A stretch of 64,000 nt of DNA from Sanderia malayensis (GCA_013076295.1 RQOL01000374.1:4206743-4270742); one strand, 5' to 3'. Shown: positions 46,851-58,034, counted from the first letter of the stretch. Program-made: numbers and translations. Notes: a model not told the origin generated them from the letters alone.

Positions 46851-49062
46851 AGTGCTTATGCAACAAATTTTTACATAGTGTTTTTATTTCAAAAATCCAT
46901 AGATTTCAATGCACTGATTAACGTGGCGCAGATAAAATTTGCAAATTATGTATACTTTTTTCACTATTAACCTTTAAAGTAGGCAATTTTGACCTTTTTC
47001 ATGCGAAAACTGAACATCACTGTGATGTCATCAAACGTTGCATCTGCAACGTCAAGCAGGTTTCCTTCTATTGAAATTTGACATGGCGAGCTGTGAGCGA
47101 GCACACACATGACAAGTATCTCGTCTCGGGAGCAAATAAATCATAAAACTATTTACATGTCATAGAGATACATAATGAAGACAATTGTACGATTACTCAG
47201 TTTTGCGAAAAAGTCTCGTTTCATAATGTTGCTGATAGTATTTCAAAACCAATCAAACAGAACAAGGTCTTTTTAAGGAGTTCAGGAGACACACATCATT
47301 CGCACCCACCGACCAGGATAGCAGGATTTTATTCATTACTAGGGGTCATCACTCGCTTCGCTCGTTCGCCCCAGCCCGTCAAGTAAAAAAGGCTTAATCT
47401 GGTTGGCGCACTTCGTGCGCTGCATTCGCTAACGCTCATGCCCCTTTCAATCCCACGTACAATGGGTTAGCTCGCTGCGCTCGCCTGTGGTTGGCGCACT
47501 TCGTGTGCTGCATTCGCTCACGCTCATGCCCCTTTCAACCCCACTTACAATGGGTTAGCTCGCTGCGCTCGCCTGTCTATCTGTTATCAAGAAACATTGA
47601 CTGATAGGGCGCACTTCGTGCGCTGCATTCGCTCCCACTCATGCCTCTGGCTACTCCTCTTACAATAGTTTGGCTCGCTCCGCTCGCCTCATAATCGCGT
47701 ATCATAATTTGTTTTTAAAACTTTGACTTTGTTTACATTAGGCCTAAGCGTCACAGTATGCCGAAGCAACAATGGCGGTCGTACAAAAACTAAAACTATC
47801 TCACTCAAAAAACAAAACAAAACTATCACCTGTGTTCTCAATTGTCTCCTGTAATTTTCCAGAGGTCTCTCAAACAATTACAAGGCTTTACAAAGATAAT
47901 TCAGGTCGTAAAACACTTTGAAAGGCGCCCAGTTATCCTTTGTGTTGAAAACAAAAACACGCGTTTTCTCCAAAAGTACCTGCTGTTCAACCCGAGGGCT
48001 AATTTGCATGATAACGAAAAACGCGTGACTTTTCACGTGAAGTCACGAAAGAGCCAATCAAATTGCAGCAAAAGGCGAAACGCGTCACGTGAAGAGCGAA
48101 CACTCTGTTCGAAAATAGAGTTCGCTACGCGAATTTGGAAGTTTCGTCAGCGTAAACCGTCGTTTTTTCGTGATAGCACAATTAGTGGAGCAATTAATGG
48201 AATAACTCAAAAATTCTTTTAAAATAGGCTTGCAAAAATAGATAACTTTTGCCTACTCCAGAAACGGAGCCTTTCCATGCAAGTGTCAACCTTTTGAAAA
48301 CCCATTGAAAAAAGCCTTATTGATCACCGATTCGCCGTTTCGTCCCATTGTTTTTGAGCGTTCGACCTATTGTTTCGGGTCGAATCTATTGTTTTTGGCA
48401 AGAAAGTGCGTCATCACGTGACCTCCGCAGAATATATATATAAGATACCGCTCATTTTTGCTTTGAAGTAAAGAGAGATATTGAGAAAGAATTAAAGATG
48501 AGATTAAAGCTAAAATCAAACGCTATTCCTGCAATAGATGCAGTAAACAAGCTCTTAACCAACCCGTGTGACTCTCAGCTTCAATAATAAAACCTGGGAT
48601 AAGCCAAACCAGGGCTATGTGTCGTTCCACAGCAACTCGAAGCAACAATGGCGACGCGGGATGATGTCACATTTTTTGGAGGTACCCATTTTCAAACTTA
48701 AATTGTGTCTCTAACGTTAAACAAAATGGCACCAATTTTTTTCAGAACGACGGCCAAAAAATTCGCCCTTATGTTGGTTCAGCCGGAGCTTAAATATCCC
48801 CACCCTGAGTGGAGCTATTAAAAAAAAACCAGACGACGTTCGAAAAAACCCATTGACTTCCATTGCGCAAAATAATTTGGGTCATCACTGTGACGTCACA
48901 GCGTTGCGATATTTTTCGCAAAAGGTGGCCTGATTCAAGGTGAAATTAAAGTAACTTATACTTGTCAGATGCACGTCAAAATTGCATCAAACTGATCAGT
49001 ACATCTTTGGCTTTCATTTAAAATAAAAAAATCGATATGTCAAATTTCGTGGCATAAGCACT
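46851..49062. mobile_element. TTAA-flanked inverted-repeat element containing C3
   Basis: TTAA stands on both sides (46847-46850 and 49063-49066). The inner ends begin AGTGCTTATGC and continue with a shared CAAATTT, TACAT and TTTTTATTT pattern in inverted orientation. Removing it restores a pogo frame (MEELSL then NTLKKN). No transposase is visible, so it is a MITE-like, probably Kolobok- or piggyBac-type element of about 1.1 kb once C3 (47339-48445) is discounted. Confidence 0.65.
47339..48445 (-). mobile_element. Helitron-like repeat C, copy C3 (minus orientation)
   Basis: On the minus strand it starts TCTTATATATATATTCTGCG after an A and ends GAGTGATGACCCCTAG before TAATG. It contains the same blocks as C2 and C4, but the TATAGTAGG array and GTAT microsatellite are absent. 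Three terminal subrepeat units lie at 47400-47700. It is inserted in the TTAA-flanked element. Confidence 0.82.
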
Positions 49063-49157
49063 TTAAAGACAGCTCTTCCATGAGTTTGCTTCTGATCTTT
49101 TCCCACTTAACAACAAGCAATCTATTTATTTCTTGATGTTTTGCAACTATATTATAT

Positions 49158-49366
49158 TTATTAGTTGAGGTGAGGTTTTCAGCGAGTCTAGAAGGTCAAG
49201 GTTCAAATTATCCGAATAGCTGAAGAAGTTGAAGTAGCATTACAAGTACAAAAGATCAAGCTGTATGAAACTTGTTTGGATTGTTTAAGCCTAATTGAGT
49301 TTAGTATCCCTAAGCTGTATTTCAGTTGTTCTTTTGATTTAAGCCAATTTATGAATATGATCAAAC
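49158..49366. other. No gene seen
   Basis: AT-rich sequence. On the minus strand CTAATAAATATAATATAG before 49158 looks like a branch site and acceptor for the pogo-like N-terminal exon. The missing pogo terminus was sought here and not found. Confidence 0.4.
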
Positions 49367-49369
49367 TCA

Positions 49370-49880
49370 AGAAGCATGTTTTTGAAACAAGCTAGCTTTT
49401 CTTTTCATGTGTCTTGGTAAGAGGGGCTCTATATTAGCAATGGCAGCAGAAGTCCTTATAATATCATCGGCATATGGAAGGGTGGTGAGGGGGGATGTGC
49501 CTTTCAACAATTGAAATGCGATTTCGATGAGATTCATTGCACATTCCACATCAAAGATGCTGAGGGTGAAATAATTTTTCACCCTAAAACTAGTTCCCAG
49601 ACCTCTAAAGGGAGCACAAGGCAATTGGTGTATTTTCTTCATCTGATCCACTGTCGAAAAAGCTATTTTCGTATTTTGTTGTCATCTTTAGCTTCATAAT
49701 CGTCATCATCTTGGACTTCCTCATTCTAACATTTTGCACATGCACACAGATCATTACATTTAAGACCATATGATAGACATACACAATTTTGACCCTTTAG
49801 TATATTGACTACTGGAGCATCAGCCTGTAAAGTTCTGCATAATCTGCAACATATTGGCATAGCCACAACTTCACTAAGAA
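49370..49880 (-). pseudogene. Cys-rich fragment of a decayed TE protein
   Basis: The minus strand from about 49880 reads CLKCVLSEVVAMPICCRLCR, later GLKCNDLCACAKC, followed by an acidic tail and then a stop-riddled stretch. Spaced CxC and CxxC pairs resemble the CXC-like C-terminal tails seen on several invertebrate transposase-type proteins. The family cannot be named. Confidence 0.3.
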
Positions 49881-49968
49881 CACATTTCAAGCATCAACAT
49901 GTGAGATGATGAAATATACTATACTTTTTTGTATTTTGGCAATTGGAACACCTTTTTCATAATCATGC

Positions 49969-50465
49969 TTGGGGTTCTGTACACAGGAAATACTGTTCCC
50001 TGCAATCCACTTACATTGGAAGCTGTACCAAAACAAAGCAATTGCTTGCATAAAGGAAAAGAATGAAGAATTGGTGGTGACTGGGGATGCAAGGCATGAG
50101 AGCATGGGTCTTAATGCAAAATTTGGAATTTACGCAATATTTTGTTCCAATACTGCCCAGATAATAGACTTTAGTGCTGTGCATGTGGATAGTAATCTGT
50201 TGTTACTTAATCTAATTATCAAATCCAGTATCATAAAATTTACAATTTCTTGGTGCATTACAAGTTAATAACACATTCTGCATTTCTTTCACCCTGCAAT
50301 CCACTTACATTGGAAGCTGTACCAAAACAAAGCAATTGCTTGCATAAAGGAAAATAATGAAGAATTGGTGGTGACTGGGGATGCAAAGCATGACATTTGT
50401 TTCTGACTGGCATTCACAGATCATCAAGCACATGAAAGAACAATTTGTACAGCTTACCCACTATT
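49969..50465 (+). pseudogene. Kolobok transposase fragment with internal duplication
   Basis: The frame contains LVVTGDARHESMGLNAKFG, comparable to SGDGRFDSMGYSAKYG in the intact KolobokThap gene at 54594-55140. About 100 bp (from CCCTGCAATCCACTTACATT) recur at 50291-50395. After the second copy comes FVSDWHSQIIKHMKEQ, like SDRHKGI downstream in that gene. The fragment ends where the Harbinger 2 transposase frame begins. Confidence 0.6.
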
Positions 50466-51383
50466 TTGACTTATTTTGACTTGTGGTACTATTTGAAGGA
50501 CACTGGCTCGTTGTCTATGACGGCAAATGCCTTTGGTTTGGCAATGTGCACCGTATCGAAAGTTATTTTCAATGTTTGTCAAGCGATTACAGCTGTGCTT
50601 GGGCCTAAATATTTGCACCTCCCAAAAAACGATGAAGAAATGCGTAAAAATATAGCTGAATTTGAAAGTAAATTTGGAATGATTCAGGCCTTTGGCTGTA
50701 TTGATGGAACTCATGCTCCAATAATACGGCCATCAATCAATTCACAAGATTTTTATTCTTATCAGGGATTTTTTTCTCTGAACGTTCAAGCTGTATGTGA
50801 CTATCGAGGAAGATTCATGGATGTTGACTGTACCTGGCCTGGCAGTGTCCATGATGCCAAGGTATTTGACAATTCAGATGTCCACAAGAAATTACGAAAT
50901 GGAAAGCTTCCTGGGGTTTATAAATCAGTCATTCCTGGGTTTGAAAAAGTTCCTAATTACTTGATAGGTGACCCAGCATACCCTCTACTTCCTTATTGCC
51001 AGAAAGAGTATGAATCATGTGACACAAACGAAAAACTTGTTTTGCATAACCTTTTGCGTTCTGCAAGAAATCCAATAGAATGTGCTTTTGGATGGTTAAA
51101 AGCAAGATGGGCAGTTCTTACCAAGAAAGTTGATTTGAGTTTGTCATCTGTTCCCACGATAATGTGTGCTTGCGTTGTTCTTCACTATTTTTGTGAGAAA
51201 AACAATACATATATTGAAGAAGAGTTGGTGAATTACCAAATTTCTGTATCAAAGCATCAGGAGGCTGAGGATATAAATTTACCCAATCCAGTATATTCAT
51301 GCATTAGCAGTGAAGGAGGAGCTATTCGAGAAATTGTGACAAACTACATTCGCTTGAACTTGCCTGATAATTTGGTACAGTAA
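50466..51383 (+). CDS. Harbinger 2 transposase, 5' truncated
   Basis: About 305 residues with the complete DDE core: CIDGTHAP, GDPAYPLLPY and NPIECAFGWLK carry the D, D and E. YYLKDTGSLSMTANAFG at the start is mid-protein in full-length relatives, so roughly 70-100 N-terminal residues are missing; the frame joins Kolobok sequence instead. There are no internal stops. Its Myb-like partner is probably the minus-strand gene at 57664-56663, displaced by the KolobokThap insertion. Confidence 0.85.
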   Translation: MTYFDLWYYLKDTGSLSMTANAFGLAMCTVSKVIFNVCQAITAVLGPKYLHLPKNDEEMRKNIAEFESKFGMIQAFGCIDGTHAPIIRPSINSQDFYSYQGFFSLNVQAVCDYRGRFMDVDCTWPGSVHDAKVFDNSDVHKKLRNGKLPGVYKSVIPGFEKVPNYLIGDPAYPLLPYCQKEYESCDTNEKLVLHNLLRSARNPIECAFGWLKARWAVLTKKVDLSLSSVPTIMCACVVLHYFCEKNNTYIEEELVNYQISVSKHQEAEDINLPNPVYSCISSEGGAIREIVTNYIRLNLPDNLVQ

Positions 51384-51768
51384 ATGAACTCACAACATTT
51401 GCCATATACAGCCAGGTGGCAACTTAAGTGGACTTATTTGTTATTTTTTTATCAGCTATCTGCATTTTGTTCTTTTTGTTGGTACAGAGATTTATTCTAA
51501 AGCATGAGACTGTTCTTGAAAGTAAGGCATTATATTCCACTTGCTACTATAGTCTGTCGGTGTAACTCACTCTACTCAACTTCTCTCAATTAAATAAATC
51601 AATGAGCAAAACAATTATCAAAGAGGAATGACTCCCTGCATTGTGCATTTGTGGAATATTGTACATAGGGTGATTGGTAATAAAATAAAACTGAACTGAA
51701 GTTTCCATGCAGCATTGTTTCTGTGGGGCATGTAACACAACTGTAACATTATTTACTAATGTACTTAA
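51384..51768. other. 3' flank of Harbinger 2 transposase
   Basis: No gene seen. It ends in the TTAA (51765-51768) used by the KolobokThap element. Confidence 0.5.
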
Positions 51769-52047
51769 AGAGCACATGAACTGTAATGGAATTTTAAGCT
51801 GCTCTAGGCTTTCTTGTGTGCTGAACACGAATCTGCTATCGAAAAAGTCGAGAAAAAAATCACTACTGCACTTTTCTCTTTCAAAGTTTTCAAATTTCCC
51901 TCTAAAATGAAGCCGGAGTCTGGGCCGAGGAAAATTACTTTGTGACGTCAGATTGTTTGTTTGTGGTTTATTTCACTCCATTGACTTCCACTTATTGTGT
52001 TTGTTTATTGTCATTGATTTCTTTTATTCTATTGATTTCAACGTTCC

Positions 52048-52841
52048 GTGATGTCGTCAGATTCTGATAATACAGCATCAAGCCTTTCTGAAGTTATTGA
52101 TAGCACGGATGAAAGCTCAGGGACAGAGAATACGGCAGTTCGTTGCATTTTTGAACCGTATATGGACGAGCCACTGGCACGAGTTGTTCAGCCCAATTTA
52201 GGCCATGACGTTAATAGAAGTCAAGAACTCAGTCTCGAAGATGCTGATAAAGATGGCCTTACACCGCTGATGTTAGAGGCGAGGTTTTTGAAGGTAGACC
52301 CTGTCACATCGTGGTGCACGTGTACCAAATGTAAAGACGATTCCTTAGTTGGTTCACGGGAATTTCGCTGTTGTAGGGAGGTTGCCGAGGCACACGGCAA
52401 AGTTGTTTTCGATGGCCTTGACCACAAGTGCGTAACCTTGCATCCAGGTTTTGATGCCATGACCGACAGAATTGTTCTCAAACAGGTGGGCCCCCTCCTG
52501 AAGGATAGACAGGGTAGAAGATATGGAAGACGTACAGGCCAAACCGAAAATGAGTAAGCATGACAACAGTTTTAGATTGTATGTATATATATATCCATAT
52601 GCAGAGGTCAACCGAGATGGATATCTTGATAGTCAGCATTTTAGATGTAACTACAGGTGGTCAAAATTTCTCTAACAGGTTCATCAGAGCAGTTGCATAC
52701 AGATGGTTGGCTAGATGGTTTTTTGGCTTTATCTGCTCGGGAAATACAAGGGCATTACCAGCATGTGTGTATAATTGCATCCGAACAATGTATAAGTCTG
52801 GTCAAAGCTCAGGCTATGCAACAACAAACGAAAGAGATTAA
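52048..52841 (+). CDS. P2X7 C-terminal-like domain protein, two exons
   Basis: Exon 1 (52048-52553) starts MMSSDSDNTAS, is acidic, and leads into SWCTCTKCKDDSL, FRCCREV and KCVTLHPGF. A GTAAGC donor follows. Exon 2 (52679-52841, after an AACAG acceptor) continues in phase as FIRAVAYRWLARWFFG, then RALPACVYNCIR, to a TAA. The Cys pattern and R..AY..L.RW...LP.C....IR order match the intracellular zinc-binding C-terminal domain of P2X7 receptors, here without any channel. About 222 residues. It lies inside the KolobokThap element. Function there is unknown; DNA or nucleotide binding are guesses. Confidence 0.75.
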
Positions 52842-52930
52842 CTGTACTTTGGAAAACTACTACGGCAAAATAGCCTTTTGACCATAATTTCCAATAAAAA
52901 AATATAATAATGAGGTTCCGAGTTGCCATT

Positions 52931-55900
52931 TTAGCCACAAATGCCCCTTTTATGTCCACGTAATGATCTTTTGCATCTTTTGCATGTTGGAAGGGCTTTT
53001 TTTTTTACCAGGCTGTGTTGCTGCTTGCAACATGCCTGCTTGCAGCTGGTCCTGCTCAACACCTGCAAGGTGAAATAAAAATTTTCACAATGCAACACCT
53101 ACAATAACCAGAAAATTGATATGTTTTATGCTTTCCACCTACAAACAATGTTTTAGATATAAAGTAAGAATCACATTTGCTTACATGATGGGAGTAGTTG
53201 TTGTGAACTATTGATCTTCTGTCGTTCTTTGTGGCATTGTACAGCGTCAGCTTTGCTTTTCCTGTTAGCATGCATGTGGCTCAATGGAGCAGGTTGTTTA
53301 GCAACCAGCAAAAAACTTTTCATATGCAACTTGGAGTTGGGCTATGTTACCTGTAAACATTAGCACTTTCATTTCTTTGACATATTCTAGTACAAAGATT
53401 GTATTTTAGACAGTGCAGAAACACACATTTAGCTACACATTTGCAGAAAGTAAACACCTTCACATAAGAGTAAATTATTTCGCAATGTTCCTTTGACTTA
53501 CCAACCTCTTCACCTTGTTTGTACTTTGGCCACAACACTCGGAAATATGGCTGTCCAGTTTTTGAAACTTTTTTGTCACGGTGGAGATTTTCATTAAAAT
53601 GTATACTTGCTAAAATATGCCTGCATAGTAAAATGTTCGGTAATAGATCTCAGTTGCAAAACAGTGATAACCTAAGGAGACATGTTTACATGTTCAAATC
53701 TGACTGAATTGTAAAGTTACTATACCTGCAGATGGTTCCCATCCATGAGAAGCTGATCATTTTTGGATGCCAATGATTCAGTGTTGCATGGAATCCTTCT
53801 AAACAGCTAGTCTGTGCATCAGATGATAACTTTTTTATATCATTCACAATTCGTTTATTCATGAGCACATCTTGTAACTTATCATAAGCCGGGGTACCTA
53901 AAAAATAAAGAATTATCACATTATTTGAATAGAAGAACACTTTGAAAAGGGTGCCTTTACAACACTTTCAAACTTTACCAGAATGAATAATGTTACATTT
54001 CTAAATTTCTCAGAGATACACATGTTCATTTACCAATTTTGATCCAATTTCGATCTGCAAGGTTTTCTTCATGGGAGCATTTTTTGTATAATTCGTTGGG
54101 GTGGTTTTCATGAACATTGGCAACATGTCTCATGAATGATGTCCATTTTGCAGTAATCAGGTCTCCAAATCCACTCTTTGTTGTTGTTGCAGCCCAGTAA
54201 AGATGGTTGCGAACTGCTTTCACCCACTCCAGCAGTATTTCACAATGCTTTTCCTTGGCACTCTGGGCCAGTTTCTTAGTGATAGTCCTTGCAACATGCC
54301 AGATATCATAAAAGTGTGATGTCAAATTTTGGCTTTCCTTCATCCATTTGGTGATTCCTTTGTGTCTGTCAGAGATCAATGTGTCCACATGAATACCACG
54401 TTCATTTAAGAAACTGAAACACCGTTTAGCCCCTTCAAGCTCTGTTGCAGGACTACTTTTTGTTTCATTTGACTGAAGATAGAATAAAAATTATAATTTG
54501 ACTCGACATAGTTGGATCAGGTTTAAGGAAAAAACAGTTATAATATGACAAAGTTGTCTAAGAATAGAAGACTAAACTGCAGCAAACAAACCTGTACAAC
54601 TTCAAAGTGTAGGATCTTCATTAAATTACAGTTGAACATGCTGTAGGCTCCATATTTGGCGGAATACCCCATGGAATCAAAGCGGCCATCTCCACTCCAA
54701 ACAATATTCTTCAAATTTGCAAGCTTCCTCAGGTACTTCTTCTGATATCTCTCCCAATAAGTGAGAATCAGAGGAAAAAGAAATTTTCTTTGGTGTTTGT
54801 AGTAAGTCCTTGCCGAAATAACTGACAAGCCCATGTGCTGACAAATGAGGAGGGCCTTGCTAACTGTTGCACCAGCCATCAATATTGCCAGACTCAGACA
54901 TAAATTACCAGCTGGATGTCTCCCATGTATCAAAGGTTGCGAATTCCACACGAAACTTGATTCCCCACATTTTTCACAAGACTGTCTGACAGTAACCATT
55001 GTGCCAGTGGTTATCATTTTTACAACAGGGCTGGTTTCCTTGCATCGAAAGCAGAACATCGTAAATAAATTTATCAGCATAGAATAAACAACCACAAACG
55101 TTGGCTCCTCGAATGAAGGTGTTCCATGTTCAACATTGTTAAATGAAACGTTTAGGTTATAGGACTGTTTATCTCAAAACATAGAAAAGGAAATACTTGG
55201 CTGTCCTGGTAGCAAAGACATGGCACTATCTTCAACTCACCTTACAACATTTGTTGTTGTTGCAGTCCGCCCTCAGTACCATGATCATCATCGTAATCGT
55301 CATCATTGCTTGTATCACTATTCTGTTCATCATCACTGTTCAAAACAAATTCATCACTAGATTCATCTGAATCTCCATCATCACTTGATAGATCATCATC
55401 ATCAAGGTTTCCCTCTAAGAATGTCTCATTAATTTGTTCAGCAGTGCCAACTTTCTCTTCTTGTGTGGTAGTCTGAAAGGGAGAATAAAATCTTGCCACT
55501 GTGTGATGTATATAATATGCAGTCTTTAGCACATCTGTTTTGCCTTCTCCTCACCCTAGCCTTTGGAAATTGCTGTTGGCTCTCAATAGGCTTTTCCTGT
55601 AAAATACTTTTGGCTTTCCAGCGTCTTATCTTCTGTGTTAAACTTTTTATTTTGGTGCTCTTTTTAACACAGGCCAGACATTTCTTTGTTGGTGGTTTTG
55701 GGATGCAGCTTTCTTGTGGTTCTGGTGTTCTTGAGCTTATTTCATCAGCCATATTAACGTTAGCACGTGCTATCACTTCAAAACTCGCAGTGTCCATCTC
55801 ATAAGGGATTGCCTCTTTATTTTTAGACTCTACTTGAGCATCCTCACTGGATTTCATGGCACTGCGAACAAGCTAGAAGTAAATTCGCAAAACAAGATTA

Positions 55901-56373
55901 ACAAGGTTTAAGCAGAAGCATTTCTTGCAATATAAATATATTGCACAATGTGAAGAAAGTACTCTCTAATTTCTAGTATTAAATGTGTTTAACCTGACGC
56001 CATACCTGTCGTTTGGTTCGATTTGACAACTTTTTAGGTGAGGCCAAATTAACTGAATCTCTAGTTGGAACAGACCCTTTAATCAAATTCCTCGTCAGGT
56101 TATTCCAGTTGTAGTTTCGAAAGACTGAGCCCGGAAATAACACAAATCTTCGAAGTGGGCAGAGCAAAGAGAAGTGCACTTCTTTGGGTTTTTGAAAGTA
56201 GGCCTATGTCTTTGTACAAACTTGATCCATTGCCTTCGAATGTTTGGATCAAGTGGAAACTGATGCATCCTAATACCAGCAGTATAACTTGTATTTTTAC
56301 AACTTATCTGGCCAGGCCCACCAGCAACACAGTATCGGCCACCTTTTTTCTTTTTTGGATAAGTTTCGGCCAT
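52931..56373 (-). CDS. KolobokThap transposase, multi-exon
   Basis: Starts MAETYPKKKKGGRYCVAGG at 56373. The THAP zinc finger (C2CH) spans CVAGGPGQISC to CTSLCSAHFEDLC. A 1-nt frameshift near 56135 precedes FPGSVFRNYNWNN. Further exons: about 55872-55554 (basic, Cys-containing), 55472-55248 (acidic), 55140-54594 (CFRCKE, CEKCGESS, then SGDGRFDSMGYSAKYG), about 54480-54034 (ISDRHKGITKWMKESQ, YDIWHVARTITKKL), 53900-53728 (CLEGFHATLNHWHP), 53640-53515 (HFNENLHRDKK, WPKYKQGEEVG), 53262-53189 and 53063-52931, ending CKRCKRSLRGHKRGICG. D, D and E are thus present. GT/AG borders are visible at most joins. Nearly intact except the frameshift. Confidence 0.78.
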
Positions 56374-56629
56374 TTTTTGTTTCTCTCCTTTCCTTGTTTT
56401 CTTGTTGGCAAGCAAATTGCAAGGAGCAAACAATCTGACGTCACAAAAGAGCCTGCGCGTGATCTCGACCGCGTTTTTTTTGCATCACAAAATTCATGAG
56501 TGATCAAAATTCTAAAACCGCACAGTATCTTCGTTTTAAAGAATTTCGTTAAAAAACTTTAAGATAACTCTCGAAATAACTCATTCAATCAATTAAAAAA
56601 AAACAATTTAGATGGCATGTGTTCTTTAA

Positions 56630-56662
56630 AAATTGTTAAATTGTCATTCTTTCTTGGTAAAA
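56630..56662. other. Junction of KolobokThap with Harbinger 2
   Basis: Short AT-rich sequence between the TTAA and the stop of the Myb-like partner gene. Confidence 0.5.
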
Positions 56663-57664
56663 TCAAAGAGATTGGTATTCAATGTCTTCAGTGTTGGATA
56701 TGTGGTCATACTGATGATAACTTCTATGATCTTGCCTCTGGGTTAACTGGTTTGATGGGGGATATGTGTTTTGATAGAATAGGTTTTGATTCAGTGGATG
56801 TTGATTGGATGCTACCAAAGCTTGTGTGAGCATTTCTATGGAGCGACAAATGCTGTTACCAAGTTGATTCATGGAGCCACTGATGCTCTGCAATGCAGCA
56901 TTAAAAGAATTTGATGATTCTCGCAATGAACTTGCAAGATCTCGTCGAATTTCTTTATCTTCCTTGGCTTCAGTCATTAGTATTTGATCACACTGTGCAG
57001 CAGACAATGTCTTCTCAAGGTGTTTTCTTTTCTGGTCAACAAGTTTAGGAACTGTACTAACAGGAACAGACCTTTTCCTTGAAATTGGAGTGGCAGCATG
57101 GGCATTACTTCTTTCTTGTTGGTCGCTGAGAGTCGAATGGGCGTTATCTGATTCTGTGTCATATGGATCTCTTTCATCATGAGACTCAGCAGCTTTCAAG
57201 GTGCTTTCAGTAGTAACTCCATAGCTGAGAGGTTCAGTTCCAGATGAGCCACCCCATATAGACACAAGGTCGTCATAAAATTCAAACACGAACTTTCCGG
57301 AACCACTTCTTCTACCTGCCATAACGGCTTTTCCGAAATTTTGCAGGATTTCTTAAATTTTCTCCTGAATTCGGTTATGCCCGCGTTGAATACTGCTCAT
57401 TTCTTCTTTCTTTCGCTGCAAATACTTCTGTCTCTCCTCTTCTGATAGCTCATCTAACGGGATCGAAAATGGTGAAAATTTTGCACATCGAAAAAGTAAT
57501 TCTTCTTCGTATAATTTTGCCATGCCCTTCCTCAACTCTTTATATTGCAACGGCCTATCTCCGTCAAAATCGAGTCCTTGGTATTCCATCGAAGTCTTGT
57601 ATGTTTTCAGCAAACTCAGCAACTGATGTACCATTTCCGAAGTCCATCGGAACTGCTTTTTTTT
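56663..57664 (-). pseudogene. Harbinger 2 Myb/SANT-like partner, one in-frame stop
   Basis: From the Met at 57664 (MSEKKKQFRWTSEMVHQLLS) the frame encodes a SANT-like domain (LLKTYKTSMEYQGLDFDGDR, YKELRKGMAKLYEEE), then NRIQEKI, a TAA, and in the same frame EILQNFGKAVMAGRRSGSGK with VFEFYDDLVSIWGGSSGTEP. Relatives read through this point, so the TAA at 57353-57355 is a single nonsense change. The frame is open upstream to 57913, but that part overlaps the terminal repeats. A 50-bp tandem duplication (57655-57750) lies at the start. Confidence 0.8.
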
Positions 57665-57750
57665 CTCGCTCATTTGGCTTCCACCTTTGGTAACTGTCTG
57701 CTTTTTTTCTCGCTCATTTGGCTTCCACTTTTGGTAACTGTTCTTTCGGC
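57655..57750. repeat. 50-bp tandem duplication at the Myb-like start
   Basis: CTTTTTTTCTCGCTCATTTG followed by GCTTCCAC(C/T)TTTGGTAACTG occurs twice, so the start region of the protein is duplicated. Confidence 0.88.
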
Positions 57751-57819
57751 CATTTTTGTTTGAGTTGGAGGAGAAAGAATGTTGCTTTGCTAACGCATGC
57801 GTAGAGTTGTCATTTTCAG

Positions 57820-58034
57820 CCGGCCTAGGTGAGCCAGCCCACTGAATCGTGTTTACATGGGAAAATTTCATCCCACCTGAGACGGATCTCACCTTGCGAT
57901 TCACGGATCTCACCTTGCCAGGCTAGCCCACTTCTCATATAAACATAACTAGATTTAACAAAAGAATCAATTGTAAGACCAGATCTCACTTAAGGTGAGC
58001 CAGCCGGGCTGGCCCACCTCATGTAAACAGGCCC
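57820..58034. mobile_element. Right terminal region of Harbinger 2
   Basis: On the minus strand the end reads GGGCCTGTTTACATGAGG, then TGGGCCAGCCCGGCTGGC, with further AGGTGAGATCC and GGGCTGGCTCACC words inward. In plus orientation AACAGGGCC-type sequence is followed by TTA (58035-58037), a Harbinger-type target. No matching left terminus was found near 49880-50466, in line with the 5' truncation of the transposase. Confidence 0.6.

Larger units (their letters stand above)
42276..49160 (-). mobile_element. Pogo/Tigger-like DNA transposon, split twice
   Basis: At 42274 a TA is followed by CAGTAAAAACCCGCATAAAA, resembling a pogo/Tigger terminus. The coding parts lie on the minus strand at 49158-49063, 46846-46259 and 42870-42535. 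The copies are separated by a TTAA-flanked element (46851-49062) and a Copia element (42876-46253); joining across each restores the frame. The other terminus was not found, so the right boundary is only where coding sequence ends. Confidence 0.65.
51769..56625 (-). mobile_element. KolobokThap transposon with two convergent genes
   Basis: TTAA flanks both ends (51765-51768 and 56626-56629). Inside it the termini are AGAGCACATG on the left and, in complement, AGAACACATG on the right. A TTAA duplication, a THAP N-terminus and a DDE transposase are the hallmarks of KolobokThap. The 4.86-kb unit holds a THAP transposase on the minus strand and a P2X7-like gene on the plus strand, with stop codons about 90 bp apart. 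It separates the two genes of Harbinger 2. Confidence 0.85.
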
